A stretch of DNA of 64,000 nucleotides from Stenocarpella maydis (GCA_002270565.1 NQMI01000015.1:64250-128249), one strand, 5' to 3'. Positions 21,664 to 32,752 are shown, numbered from the stretch's first letter. The notes: generated by a model not told the origin, from the sequence alone. Numbers and translations are program-made.

Positions 21664-23373
21664 TCTGATGAATTTGTGCTATAGAATAGCATTCAGTTCA
21701 GCGTGTGTTTCGGCAGGGTCGCAGTATGGTGCTCTGAGGCAAATTGGGATGATTGATAATGGTCTGGACAACTTTGTATTGAATTAAGTTGGGCTTCTGT
21801 AAGCCCTCCTTATATACCCTCCGACGTCATCTCACCCCTGGGCACGCTGCGGTCGGCTCTGGTGCAAATTTGCAAATGCCGGAAAATTCGCCCTTCCAAC
21901 ACACCATCTTTGGTTCCAAGCAGCTAGCCAACCATAGCCCTAGCAATGCCCAAATTAAGTACATATAAACTCCAGAAATCACGCTATCCAATGCACCAAG
22001 TTATATACTTTTTGGGTAAGAAATAAGGGTAATGCAGAGGTTTAAATTGAGGTGCAAATGCAGGCCAAAATAACTGACTTACGGCCATCAAACTTATCTT
22101 GCATCACGCACGCACTGGGCGTACTTAGCGAAAATCGCCTGACTCGCAAGTCTAGGGTAACTCCTTGCATGAAATCTAGGGTAACTCCTTGCTGAGCGGT
22201 TCCGTTTAACATAAATCCTTGATCTTTCAGGTTTAACGTACTCGGGAACCCTTTGATCATTACAGTCTATAGAGCTCCACTATCTATAGCTAAAAACACC
22301 TAAATTTCTCACACACCAGGTAATACTCCTATATATCTTAATATAGGAAGGAGCAGAAAATGAAATAATAAAACCTTAGATAGAGTAGATTATAGGCTAT
22401 AAAACTTATATTTTAGAATTCTCATATGATGTGTTTTGAGTGAGATGTATATAGATATTAAATATGACCCCCAAACTGGCGGGTAGCCTCTAGCCACTAC
22501 TACTTTGCCGGGCACACCCCATAGCCTATTAATGCTTCTGCCTCAGTTAATACCACTTGTTTCCTCTCTTAAATACTACAACTTCTTACCTATAGCACCA
22601 TTTTTGCATCTTTACTTAAATCAGACAGATAATTCCATATTCCTATAGTAATGAGGACTTCCTCAATCCTCTATATATATAACATCATTACATTATCGGG
22701 GTATAGACCAGGCTGACCATTCTTTCCGCTATAGCGAGCTTATATATTTGCTGAAGCCACCAACACTACCTCAAGCCTTACAACTTCTATTAGCTTCTAA
22801 AGCTTATTAATGATTGCATCAAGAGTAAATAGTCTTGTTAAACGGAACCGCTCAGCAGGGCGTTGGCACTTCGTGCAAGGAGTTACCCTAGACTTGCGAG
22901 TCAGGCGATTTTCGCTAAGTACGCCTAGTGCGTGCGTGACGTAAGATGAGTTTGGTGGCCGTGAGTCGATTATTTTGGCCTGCATTTGCACCTTAATTCA
23001 GACCTCTGCATTACCCTTATTTCTTACCCAAAAAGTATATAACTTAGTGCATTGGATAGCAAGTTTATATGTACTTAATTTGGGCATTACTAGGGCTATG
23101 GTTGGCTGGTTGCTTGGAACTAAAGATGGTGTGTTAGAAGGGCGAATTTTCCGGCATTTGCAAATTTGCACCAGAGCCTACCGCAGCATGCCCGCGGGTG
23201 AGACGACGTCGGAGGGTATATAAGGAGGGCTTACAGAAGCCCAACTTAATTCAATACAAAGTTGTCCAGACCATTGTCAATCGTCCCAATTCGCCTCAGA
23301 GCACTATACTGCGACCCTGCCGAAACACACACACGCTGAACTGAATGCTATTCTATAGCACAAATTCATCAGA
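21664..23373. mobile_element. 1.7-kb element with ~570-bp inverted arms
   Basis: The left arm (21664 to about 22240) is the near-perfect reverse complement of the right arm (about 22800 to 23373). Its outermost sequence is TCTGATGAATTTGTGCTATA. The outer ~240 bp of each arm resembles an LTR: on the right arm it starts TGTTAGAAGGGCGAA (about 23128), has a TATATAAGG box at 23218-23226 and ends CAAATTCATCA. The ~560-bp centre (22240-22800) is AT-rich with no coding frame. It could be a foldback element, or two LTR-retrotransposon ends lying head to head. No clear target duplication seen. A 21-bp direct repeat containing TCTAGGGTAACTCCTTGC lies at about 22152-22193. Confidence 0.75.
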
Positions 23374-24480
23374 AGTCTATCATCTATAGCTTCTTTAGCA
23401 GCCTTACGGGCTTATCAGCTTGCTAAAAGAGGAGGAAGCCTGCTGCTAGTAGGAAATAGTAATGAATCACTAGTCTTAAGGCTGAGGTTTGGGTCACCAG
23501 AATCTTCCCGCCGGCATGTTTGCACAGGGCTATCCTCCTCCTCCTTCCCCTCCACATTACTAATATCCTCAATATCAGAATCTACTTATTGCGTTAGCAT
23601 TAGAGCATTAACTTTATCACCAAGTGGTTATTCTCACCAGAAGACTTCATTATAGACCTCTTTATCCCCAAGCGGTATACTCTAAAGCCACCTTAAGTCG
23701 TTATATAGGCTCTCTATTACCTAGAAATTCTCTTCTAAGCCCGTAACTATACTAGTTTCCTTATTATACCTAGTACTAGAATAGTTAAGGAATATAATAA
23801 ACCTTCTATACTTCTTCTTCTCACTATTATACTTGTTTTTTAGTATCTTAGCTAAGTATATTAGTTATCTCAGGTTTTCCTTCTTTAGAATACAGCTAAT
23901 TCTTTCCCATATAGGTCTCTACTAGCGCAGATTCATCAGGTTAAGCAGACTATCATTCTTACAGTCCCTAAGCAACTCTATAAAACATTTTGTTTATAGT
24001 CTAGTATGCTTAATAATGGGTGCCTAAACTACTTGGGGGGAAGATGATAGTTAGCTACTTTGACTATATGGCTGCTTGCGCGCAGGTGCCCTTACTATTA
24101 ATGGCATAGCTTTCCGCTTCCCATGGGCTGCCTAACTTGATAGCAAGATTGGTATGTCTTCTTGCTAGGGAAGAGCTTGACTAATAGGTATTATAGGGAA
24201 GTCGGGGGCTGGCTTGAAGGGGTCACCATCATATAGTTCCGGCAGCACCCTCTCATCCTCCAAGAGCACAATATATATTATGGGTTCGGCTTCTGCAAGA
24301 TTATCAGACACAAGAAGGTCCTCCTCAACACCATCGCCAGCGTGGCTAGTAGGGGATCCGGGCTCCATTGCGGTAGCTTATGGGCAAGTACGCTTGATTA
24401 GTGATATCATAATCAACTTGCAGTCTATAGTGATAATCACACGAAACTTCTCCTCCCCGACCAACTATACCTAATACGGA
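23374..24480 (-). mobile_element. Unclassified transposon remnant, probably minus strand
   Basis: AT-rich sequence dense in TAG/TAA. Read on the minus strand it gives broken peptide-like stretches, including a 67-codon frame at 24165-24368 starting MEPGSPTSHAGDGVEEDLL that looks like the acidic N-terminus of an element protein. Family not recognised; the RIP-like composition matches the neighbouring elements. Confidence 0.5.
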
Positions 24481-24896
24481 AGGCGGTGACGGCTTCCGAG
24501 CCTAGCGAGGTACTTCTCCATTAATACCCGAACGGGTATAGTTACGCGCACGAGCAGCTTGGCAAGAAAGTCACTGGGCAGGGGCTCACACCACACTGGG
24601 AATCGTCGAGCATCTGGGCCTAAAGGCACACTTGATGATTGTGAGAAGGAATAGATTTGCTACATTCGCCAGCCCAGCTAACAACTGTGTGGGCACAAAG
24701 CAGCCGCCGCTAAGAGATCTCAGTTCCGAATTTATCTTTCACACAATGAGTATATCTCCTATAGCTAACTCTTTAGATAAATATACGACCTGTGCATAGC
24801 ACTCGGTATCTTAGACCAGTATTAGTATACCGATGAATCGGATTGAGAATCCATCATATCCTTACAAACTATCTCTCGGCATATAATATAATACTT
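24481..24896. other. Transition from transposon block to gene, nothing recognised
   Basis: About 400 bp of intermediate composition. No open frame of note. It holds the 3' flank of the secreted cysteine-rich gene. Confidence 0.4.
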
Positions 24897-25184
24897 TTAG
24901 GCGGCGATTTCAATGGCCTCGACGGCATCCGTGAGCGATCGCTCGGTAACCTGGAAAGATTTCATCAATATGAGATCAACTGGTTTGATAGCATGCATGC
25001 ATACCTCAGGAGAGCAATCGGCGTCAGAGCCCTCATTGCAAGGGTAGCAGCAGCCTTGCACCTCGCAGCAGGGGCCATCACCGCCACATCCTGCACCGCA
25101 GCTGCGGATGGCAAGGTTGGGGTAGAAGGGGGTGGCAGCAGCGAGAGTGCCGAAGAGAGCGAGGACGGGGATGGAGAAATGCAT
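24897..25184 (-). CDS. Small secreted eight-cysteine protein (effector-like)
   Basis: Two exons, 25005-25184 and 24897-24950, separated by a 54-nt intron with donor GTATGC and acceptor TTTCCAG. Removing it gives 77 residues; because 54 is a multiple of three, the unspliced frame is also open (95 residues). The first ~17 residues (MHFSIPVLALFGTLAAA) form a clear signal peptide. The mature part has eight cysteines spaced C-x3-C-x5-CC-x4-CC-x2-C-x7-C, which suggests four disulfides. A short acidic tail ends EAIEIAA. Size, secretion signal, cysteine density and position at the border of a RIP-affected transposon block fit fungal effector or antimicrobial candidates. No named family recognised. 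Confidence 0.72.
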   Translation of the reverse strand: MHFSIPVLALFGTLAAATPFYPNLAIRSCGAGCGGDGPCCEVQGCCYPCNEGSDADCSPEVCMHAIKPVDLILMKSFQVTERSLTDAVEAIEIAA

Positions 25185-26872
25185 CTTGAAGTAGATTTTT
25201 GTCTGAAGGACTGTGTGATCTCGAAGGTTTTGGAATGGTTCTGAAGTGGAATGAAGCTGTTAGTTTAGAGTGATGCTTCAAAGTCGATTTGGATGAGATG
25301 ATGCTGTCTTTTTATCTAAGTCGCGTATATCATGATTTACGAACCTCCAGGCTGTACAAACCTCTAGGCATGGGACTATTCCAGTCACCTCCTAGCAACA
25401 TACCCCGGCCCCCACAGGCCATTGGAGAGCTCATCCACTTTAGCTTTCTGGTGGCATTGTCTACCTCAAAGATCCCCCACGGTAAGGGATATATGGCTAA
25501 GCGAGCAGAGTTTAAAGCCCTACGACCTCTATCGCACTAAGCTAGCTCCACCTTGTGATACTCCCAGTTGCATAGGGATCTGTTGCCTACAAACAAGCTA
25601 GAATTCAACATGCCCATTCCTGGCCTAGGTGAGAGTTTCATCAGACATTAGCTCATCTCCGACTCGTGCTTACCTTGTCCCCATGACAGTGGAGTAGAGG
25701 TAAATAGCGACAAGCCCGGGCAACGATATCATGACCGACAAAGTGTTTCGTTAGCCGCAGTCTTAGAGTGGCCCACAGCCCGCAAATCAAAGCTAAAGCT
25801 TTGGTCGATGATTTGTTTAGACGAGCGTAGGTATTAGGCCTTGTAGGTTAATCACCCCGCTTTTAATGCCACTCTTCCCCACAAAGTTCCGCCGACTGCT
25901 GTGTAACTTAAAGCGAGAAATCCGCCTTCTCCAAGCTCAACGATGGTCGGTGACTGGGATCCCCGACCTGGTCAAATGGATACCTGAAACGATTGGGCCC
26001 AAGGAATGTATCTGGTCGGCATTGTGGTAAGAGAGACAATTATCACTGTTACAGATCCAATACACACAACATCCATCCCCTTGCGGCCACTTTAGTTGAC
26101 TGCCAGTCGCACATTGGGCAGAGAGCAACTTTGTCGTGCCTTGGGGTCTGATCGGCGAGCACTGGTAAGGTTATCGTGTAGTTACGGCTCTGGTTATGTT
26201 TGCTCGTCGATAAAATAAAAAGCAAAACAAGGGGTAACCAGGGATCGAAATAACGCTTTACTAAAGGCTCTTTACTTCGTTGGGTACTATCTTAGACCCA
26301 CTACCTAGCTGCAGTTTGGAACAAGGCGTCTCCACCTTGTACAAATTATGCAATATATCTTTTGATAGGTCTTTTTAGGGGGAGCCGTATACTGCCTAGC
26401 GCCCCGGAAATGTACGTTTTTCCGAGCTTCGTCTCTCTAAACTAGCTAAAATCCATGGTTCAGCAAACCACGAAAAATCGAGCGTTACAGGTTTGGTCAG
26501 CGATACTTCGAGCTATCTCCACTATAATTATGCAAGGTTGCACGCTCAAACAGCAGCTGTAACCAAACCACAGTTCGCCGATAAGACCCTTATTGCCATG
26601 CGATGCTCTTATGGTCTCAAGCCCTACGTATCATGGTACCGAAATCTCTGGTCCACCGCCGTATCTCGAGTCGATCCTGTTTATTGCCCTCTCCCGGTGA
26701 AGCCACCACAATCCATTGAATCACAATTGGAAACATCATTTCCATTGTGTCCTAAGTGCTACACCCACATCATAGCGATTCAAACCGGAACTTGTATGGA
26801 GAGACGGTACAGCACAGAGGCGAGCAAAATATACTCACCAAAAGATATCATACCCGCTGACAGGTCGCGCAG
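25185..26872. other. Intergenic, no gene recognised
   Basis: 1.7 kb between two divergent genes. It contains the promoter of the cysteine-rich gene on the left and of the UstYa-like gene on the right. Open frames at 25289-25540 and 26493-26897 (+) and 25937-26128 (-) lack recognisable features. Confidence 0.5.
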
Positions 26873-27589
26873 ATGGAAGAGAGAAACGCGTTCTTGACGG
26901 ACGACGCCGGTGAAAGTACTTCTGAGTGCTTATCGCCTTATCCCAACCACCGGGAGAGTTATGAAGACCTTCTCCCTTCGGATTATAGCCACGAAAAGCT
27001 CGACGGAGCCAATCGCCGCTGGGTCCAGCTTTGGCAGTACAGAAGCATCGGCATAGTTCTATTTACTTTGTTCATCGTTTTCGGAATTGGGTCCGCCATC
27101 AGCATCATCTCCTCGCCGAAGTCAATCAGCATGGGCGAATGTGGACGCACACCTGGACAAGCACGGCAGAACGGCTGCATTTTCGATCTCATGATGTCTG
27201 GCTGGGTGCATCCACCTTGTTACGATCAAGAATTGTCTGACCGTTTTCTGCGAGAAAATAACTTTGCTTTTTTCTGGGATCGAGAGGGCACGAAGCAGTT
27301 CACTGAAGCTGAAGCCAGACTTGGGAACTACAAAACTATTTACACCAATGGGACTTTTCACTACCAGCACTGCACATACATCTGGGCCAAGCAGGTCCGC
27401 GCGAGGAGAAAGAGCCCATACATTCTTGACAGCCAATCGAGATCGGTGGAGCATGTTGAACACTGCTTTCATCGTGTGGGCAGCCCGAACCTCACTCAGA
27501 TTCCGCTTCAGACAGGAACGCAGCTACATGGCTCGCCATGGCGTTTAGACTGCATCATTGGGGAGGGCGAGGTTCACAATGATCATTGA
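26873..27589 (+). CDS. UstYa/DUF3328-like single-pass membrane protein (a)
   Basis: An uninterrupted 238-codon frame. An acidic N-terminal cytosolic segment (1-55) is followed by one transmembrane helix (about 57-80, YRSIGIVLFTLFIVFGIG). The luminal domain opens CGRTPGQARQNGCIFD and contains WVHPPCYD. It carries two HxxHC motifs, HYQHC at 163-167 and HVEHC at 194-198. Paired HxxHC motifs are the hallmark of UstYa-type proteins, which perform oxidative cyclisation in ustiloxin and other fungal RiPP pathways. The CGxxxxEARxxGCxFD subgroup is common in Pezizomycotina and mostly uncharacterised. It precedes a second UstYa-like gene on the same strand, 550 bp away. Confidence 0.75.
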   Translation: MEERNAFLTDDAGESTSECLSPYPNHRESYEDLLPSDYSHEKLDGANRRWVQLWQYRSIGIVLFTLFIVFGIGSAISIISSPKSISMGECGRTPGQARQNGCIFDLMMSGWVHPPCYDQELSDRFLRENNFAFFWDREGTKQFTEAEARLGNYKTIYTNGTFHYQHCTYIWAKQVRARRKSPYILDSQSRSVEHVEHCFHRVGSPNLTQIPLQTGTQLHGSPWRLDCIIGEGEVHNDH

Positions 27590-28139
27590 GAACAACTGGT
27601 GTACTCATTACATGTCAGAAAATTAATTCTAAGGAGCAGCAATCACATAAACCAAACGGGAGGCAGGACAAAACCCGATCAAGAAAAACAGAGCCGCGCA
27701 ATCATAGTTGTTTCGATAATTTTTGATTCTTAGTTGTCATATAGCAATTAGTCAAATATAGTCGGATTCCTGTGAGCACATCAATAGTAGTGATTCAGCC
27801 CAGGCACGGGTGTAACTCTAGTTAGTCGGGTTGGATGTGCTATTGACTTTCATTTATCTTCTTATTGATTGCTGCTAAACTTCCAGGTGTTATCTTCATT
27901 GGCGTATAGTCAAGGGAGATAAGCTGCTTTGGCGAGGGATCTACAATTGTTTAAAGGGGCTTAATGCTCCCTGAATTAACGCAAGTGGAGCTCAACGCTG
28001 AGCCGCGGGTCACGCCTTGATTTGCTTGCATTTCCAGCACTCTCTCCTCCACCACCTTGTACCCAGCGATGGCCATTTTTCAGACCAAAAAAAAACCAAA
28101 AACCAACGTCGCTCTCTACTCAATAGTACGCAGTCCAAA
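27590..28139. other. Spacer between the two UstYa-like genes
   Basis: 550 bp, AT-rich, nothing recognised. Presumably the terminator of the first and promoter of the second gene. Confidence 0.5.
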
Positions 28140-29229
28140 ATGCACTTTCCAACGTCCTCCTCCCGACGTCAGTTCTCCTCCATTCCAGCATCACCTGAAG
28201 ACAGCCCATTTATCACCCAAGATAACTCACTTGAAGATGATGTCTCAGATTCACCGACACACCAAAAGAAGGAATTGGTATTCTTATGGAAGATCACTAT
28301 ATTTTCGGCTCTCCTCAGCCCAGCCCTGCTTGTGTTGCTGATTGTGAACACATACCGCAGCTGGGCATTTAACAATATACACGATGAGGATGCTTATACG
28401 CGCAACATTTTCGGCGATGGTGTGTTATTGACCCTTGGTCCGCATCCACAATACTTGCTAATTAAGATCCAATGCATAGTGCCATTAACTGACCAGGTTT
28501 TCGGCGTGCATGCCGATGGCTTTGCAAAAAGCGATCCATACGATGGGCAAGCATTGGCCCTATTCCATGGGAAACCATTTAATGCTTCCTACAATAGAAC
28601 GCCTTGGGATGAAATTTATCCCAGCGATTTCATCGCCATCGAGACTCCGGGGCGTTATGGCTTGTGGGGCGGCTTGGATCTGGCTGCCGAGGGGATGTCT
28701 GAGCGCGATTGGGTGGGGGAAATGGGCTTTACCATTGGGTTATTGCATCAGCTTCATTGCGTGGTAAGTACAAAAATTGAATTACCACGGTTATCTAAAC
28801 TATAGAGAGGCAGATGGAAGTTTGGGGTATTGACTGGTCTCCAGGGAGTACTTAAGCATACAGTAATGTCGTATAACAAAACGGAGGATGGTGCTCGGTT
28901 GACGGCGCCTGATATTCATCATGCCGAACATTGTGTTGGATGTGTTGAGAGAGGTCTGTACCTTTTTCTTTTTGGAGTCTCCTGTACTCGCTTCTCATTT
29001 TTCCTGATTGTTTCACAGTCAGGAGACATATGCTGACTGGTCATCGGTGGGACAGATTGTATTATGCAAAGGGGACCTGACGGTTCAGAAACCCAAGGGT
29101 TTACAAATACCTAAGGGCAGGAGCTGGCCTTCGAAGCACATGTGCCGGGACAGAACGGCACTCCTTGATGCCATTTGGAAGAGGGCGATTGTAAAGACAG
29201 ACGGAGGCTGGGTAAGGAGGCATCGTTAG
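28140..29229 (+). CDS. UstYa/DUF3328 family oxidase-like membrane protein (b)
   Basis: Starts at MHFPTSS. One transmembrane helix lies at about residues 47-70, then a luminal domain with a YNRTPWDEIYP block and HQLHC at 203-207 just before an intron (28764-28844, GTAAGT ... CTCCAG). The second exon (28845 on) reads VLKHTVMSYN and HAEHC. This is the standard UstYa pattern, HQLHC ... HxxHC. The C-terminal frame GQIVLCKGDLTVQ ... HMCRDRTALLDAIW (about 29018-29229) also fits, but its junction is uncertain. The simple GTCTGT donor at 28956 does not keep the frame; a GTACCT donor near 28961 joined to TTTCACAG at 29018 would. Residues 94-119 may hide another in-frame intron. Recent decay of the gene is possible. 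Confidence 0.7.
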
Positions 29230-30760
29230 GCGTCAAGCCCATTGTAATTAGGCGCGCGAGCACCTTCTGGGACTGGATAACGAATCCTTATCAAGGCAAG
29301 GTACTTAATTGGAAGCACTGGGATATTGTGTAAAGGTTGAGATAACTCCTTTATATATACAACCAGTCCTGGACCCTTAAGAAAAGCCGAGTTTCTGTCA
29401 AGATAGTAGCTAGGAAAATGTTCACCACATGCTGCCTTTCGCTTGGAAACTGGGCAGATTCATATGCTCAATTCGAGACTATAATCGTAGCATTATGCTT
29501 CGCATTCAGTGGTGTTCTACTACGGGCGGGTACCAAATCCATGTTCTATGCTGGACTGGAAGGAATACTTGGCTGGCATCTTAAATCTCGGGTTCATGGG
29601 CTAAGTTCTGTACCAAGCAAGGGCAGCAGCCTATTCATGTATTCCAGGAATCTGGCGATTTACTTGCAATAAGCCGAGACACTGTTGAGATTACTGAACT
29701 AGCAAGAGTTTCTCGATCGTTTAGAGACATAGGGACAAGGTCAAGGATATTTCGAAAAGGTGGTGGTGCGATGTTGGATTGGGTGCGTTCTACCTCGGAG
29801 GCGCCAGGCATGGAGCCCAGTCTTTTCCTCAGCGATACTGGGTATGGTGTCCGTTACGGGGCACTGTCATGAGACTAGGCAGTACCTGGGCGGCATGCTG
29901 CAGCTGTGCTTGTCGCTCAAGACGGATAGGACTATATTGGAGGTGAGATGCAAGGCTTTGGTTGATGTTGTGAGCCTGACGACTTTTGCCGCATGACCTA
30001 TTTCCCGCTGCCTCGTGCAATGGCCCAAGAAGATAACAACCTCAAAACGCACGGATGGCCGTTGCCTCCTCGCGAGATTCGTCCTGCATGAAAGCATTGG
30101 CAGTCATTACCGCGATATTCCTCCCCGGCGAGTCCATGTCATCACTCTTCGGCATGTCCCCATTCGACTGACAGCCCGGAAGCGATGACGGGATGGCGGC
30201 GGGGATTCCGTAGTCAGCTGGCGCTTCTGGATATACTGGTCCCATCACTGTCCCCTTGATAATTGGGATCCTGGTGTGCTGGCACGCAGGGTGGGTCGGA
30301 CAGGACAGGTACCTCCGGGAACACCTGTCCAAAGACCTCAGCGAGGAGAGGTCCTGGACCGACGACAGGATACCGCGCAAGTTGGAGGCGAGCTCCTTGC
30401 ACGATTTCATATACATGTCAGTTCGCCGGGGAGAGTCCGTGGCCGCGGGCGGCACGGCCATGTTCCCGAGCTCGAGAAAGGGGTCTAGCTCGGGCGAGGA
30501 CGACGGGTTCAGGTGGCTCAACAGGAGGAGCAAGACCCCGTCGAGTAGTGGCCTCGCCACCCCTCCACCTGCGTCGCGGCTAAGGCAGATAGCGTTTGAA
30601 GAGAAGATAGCACCTGGAGAGGTTGAGAATGGGCAGAGAGGCAGCACTAGGTTAGTGTAGTCTCAGTGCCGTGTAGGAATTAAAAACTAGAAATTAACCA
30701 TACGTCTTGGCCACAGAATCATGGCCAACGACACAAAATCCCGCCCTTGAAGCCTTGAGA
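29230..30760. other. Unresolved region, possible decayed gene(s)
   Basis: Coding-like stretches lie in different plus-strand frames: about 29608-29871 (reads ... EITELARVSRSFRDIG ... DTGYGVRYGALS), 29870-29996, and 30256-30660 (Arg/Ser-rich, third-position GC). They cannot be joined by convincing introns and no family is recognised. A 201-codon minus-strand frame at 30042-30647 overlaps. Best described as a probable pseudogene or an unrecognised multi-exon gene. Confidence 0.35.
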
Positions 30761-32752
30761 TTATTCTCGGCAGCACTTGGGATCTATTAGCTGCTGGCAT
30801 TTCATACCCAGTGGCCATGTGCAGATAGTTAGCTCGGACCAGCCAGTCCGGCACACGTTGCGCGCTGCTGCTCGGCTGGCTGCTCCTGCAGCCGCCTTAG
30901 CAACAGCCAACAGTGCCTCGCCTACGGCAATAACATCGCCGTCGGCGATGCCATCCAGCGCTTGGCCCAAGAATGGCGCCAGCATGAGCAACCCGCCGGC
31001 TCCGCCCAGCGCCTCCAGCACTCCCACAACCGAGGGACACGCCGAGTCCCAGGTGGAACTCGGCTGGAACACCGCCTCCGTGGCATTGCCCAGCCCCAGC
31101 ACCACGAGTTGCGCCTCATCGCCGACCGGCAGGACCGGCCAGCCGAACCCGTCCCCAGAGAGGCCACCGGCCGGGTCCTTCGCAAACGCGGCCCACGCCG
31201 CACGCATGTACTTGCCCATGGCCGCCTCGGCGGGCGTGTCCGGCCCACCAAGCACCTCCGAGGTACCAAAGAGCGGGTTCAGCTCCGCGCCGTGGTAGGC
31301 CCCGAGCGAGGGGTCGACGGTGAGCCGCATGTTGGGGTAGTCGGCCGCATACACGTACCGCCACGAGGGCACGCCGGGGGCGGCGCGCGCCATGGCCGCG
31401 GCGCTGGCGGCCGTCGGGCACCCGAAGAAGGCGAGCGTGTGCCAGCCCCAGTACGCCGGGGGCAGCACGAGGCCCTGCAGGGCAAAGTCGAGCGCGAAGG
31501 AGCCGCCCTCGTCCGAGTTGCTGCCGTGCAGGCGGGGCACCCGCGCAAAGGCGCCCGACGCGGTCAGGCGGCCGTAGTCGCCGAAGGCGGTCGTGTTGTC
31601 CGCGGTCGGGGCGAAGGTGCCCAGCACCGAGGCCGCCGGCGGGACCCTTGCGGCGGCGGCGAGCACGGCGGCGGCGGGCTGGGCGCGGGTGCAGGCTGCT
31701 GCTGCGGCGAGGCCCTCGGGGGTGGACGAGGTCGTGTTGCAGCCCAGGACGGAGGCTAGGGCCTGGAACGATGCCGTGGAGCCTGGCGCCGCGGTGCCGG
31801 AGCTGTCGGCTGTCCCGGACTGGGTGATGAGGCCGTGGGCGATGGGGTCCGAGGCGTACGCGTATCCGTATGTCGCCACGGAGGCTGAGCCGGCCGACTG
31901 GCCGAACAGTGTGATGCGCGAGGGGTCTCCTCCGAAGGCTGCCACGTTGTCCCGGGCCCATTCGATGGCGAGACGCTGGTCTAGGAGGCCGGCGTTGGGT
32001 GCTACATTTGCCACTGAAGGCTGCAGGCCGGGGAAGCCGAACACGTTGGTGCGGTAGCTGGCAAGAGTGGTTAATGGTGGTGTAGGGCGAGCGGCTGAAA
32101 CAGGCTTGCTTACTTGGTGGTGATGACGACGACGTCTTCCTCATCAGCAAAGTACTGGCCTGTCAAGAACGGATTGCGAGAGGAGCCTCCCTGGAAGCCT
32201 GGAGACAGTCAGCAAGAGGACCGTTTACTCGTGTGTGGAAGAACTCGAGATGTATATCCCTCTGCACATACCGCCACCGTGGATGAAGAACAGCACCGCC
32301 TTTGCCCTTTCCCCCACTTGCGGCTTCGTCCACACGTTGAGTGTGAGGCAGTCTTCTCCCATGGGATTGCCCTGGCCCCTGATAATGTTTAGGTATTCTT
32401 CCGCTGTAGGCGTCAGATGATATCCAGCGGCTGTGAGGACGCTGTAGTCAGGTTGCGCGCCATTTTGCATGCACATCAGACCGTAAGAACTGCCGTTGAA
32501 TGTTGAGTTGGATTCATACGGCTCTGGGGCGGCGAACCTCAAGTCCCCAATTGGCGGCTGGGCGAAGGGGATACCGAGATACTCTGAAACCCCCGGCCGT
32601 TCTGTCGCTGCGTGGCCCCGGATAAGGCCGCTCGTTGTGTTGACCTGCAGTCCGACACTTGTACTGCAGGTCCGAGGCAGAACCGAGGCTTGGGCGCTGG
32701 AAATCGTCAGGACGGCCCCGAACGCCCGTGTGGTGTAGCAAGGGAGTTTCAT
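30761..32752 (-). CDS. Type-B carboxylesterase/lipase, secreted
   Basis: Three exons, 32272-32752, 32114-32198 and 30761-32057, with GT-AG introns of 73 and 56 nt; 620 residues. The N-terminus is signal-peptide-like (about 1-23, ending SSAQAS). Conserved marks are GLIRGHAA, YLGIPFAQPPIGDLRF, EDCLTLNVW and the oxyanion-hole HGGG at the end of exon 1. The junction-spanning ITTNYRTNVFGFPG and the nucleophile elbow FGQSAG (Ser about 243) follow. The acid-bearing NSDEGG and the His-bearing AYHGAELNPLF complete the triad region. It belongs to the alpha/beta-hydrolase cholinesterase/lipase family acting on ester bonds, probably outside the cell. The exon-3 coding sequence is extremely GC-rich, so it produces long false frames on other strands. 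The C-terminal ~80 residues (Ala-rich, ending KCCRE) are unusual. Confidence 0.9.

Noticed and set aside
31116..32150. Very long open frames overlapping the carboxylesterase in other frames and on the plus strand (e.g. 30962-31759)
   Set aside because: They are mirror products of extremely GC-rich third codon positions. The minus-strand frame with FGQSAG and HGGG is the real one.
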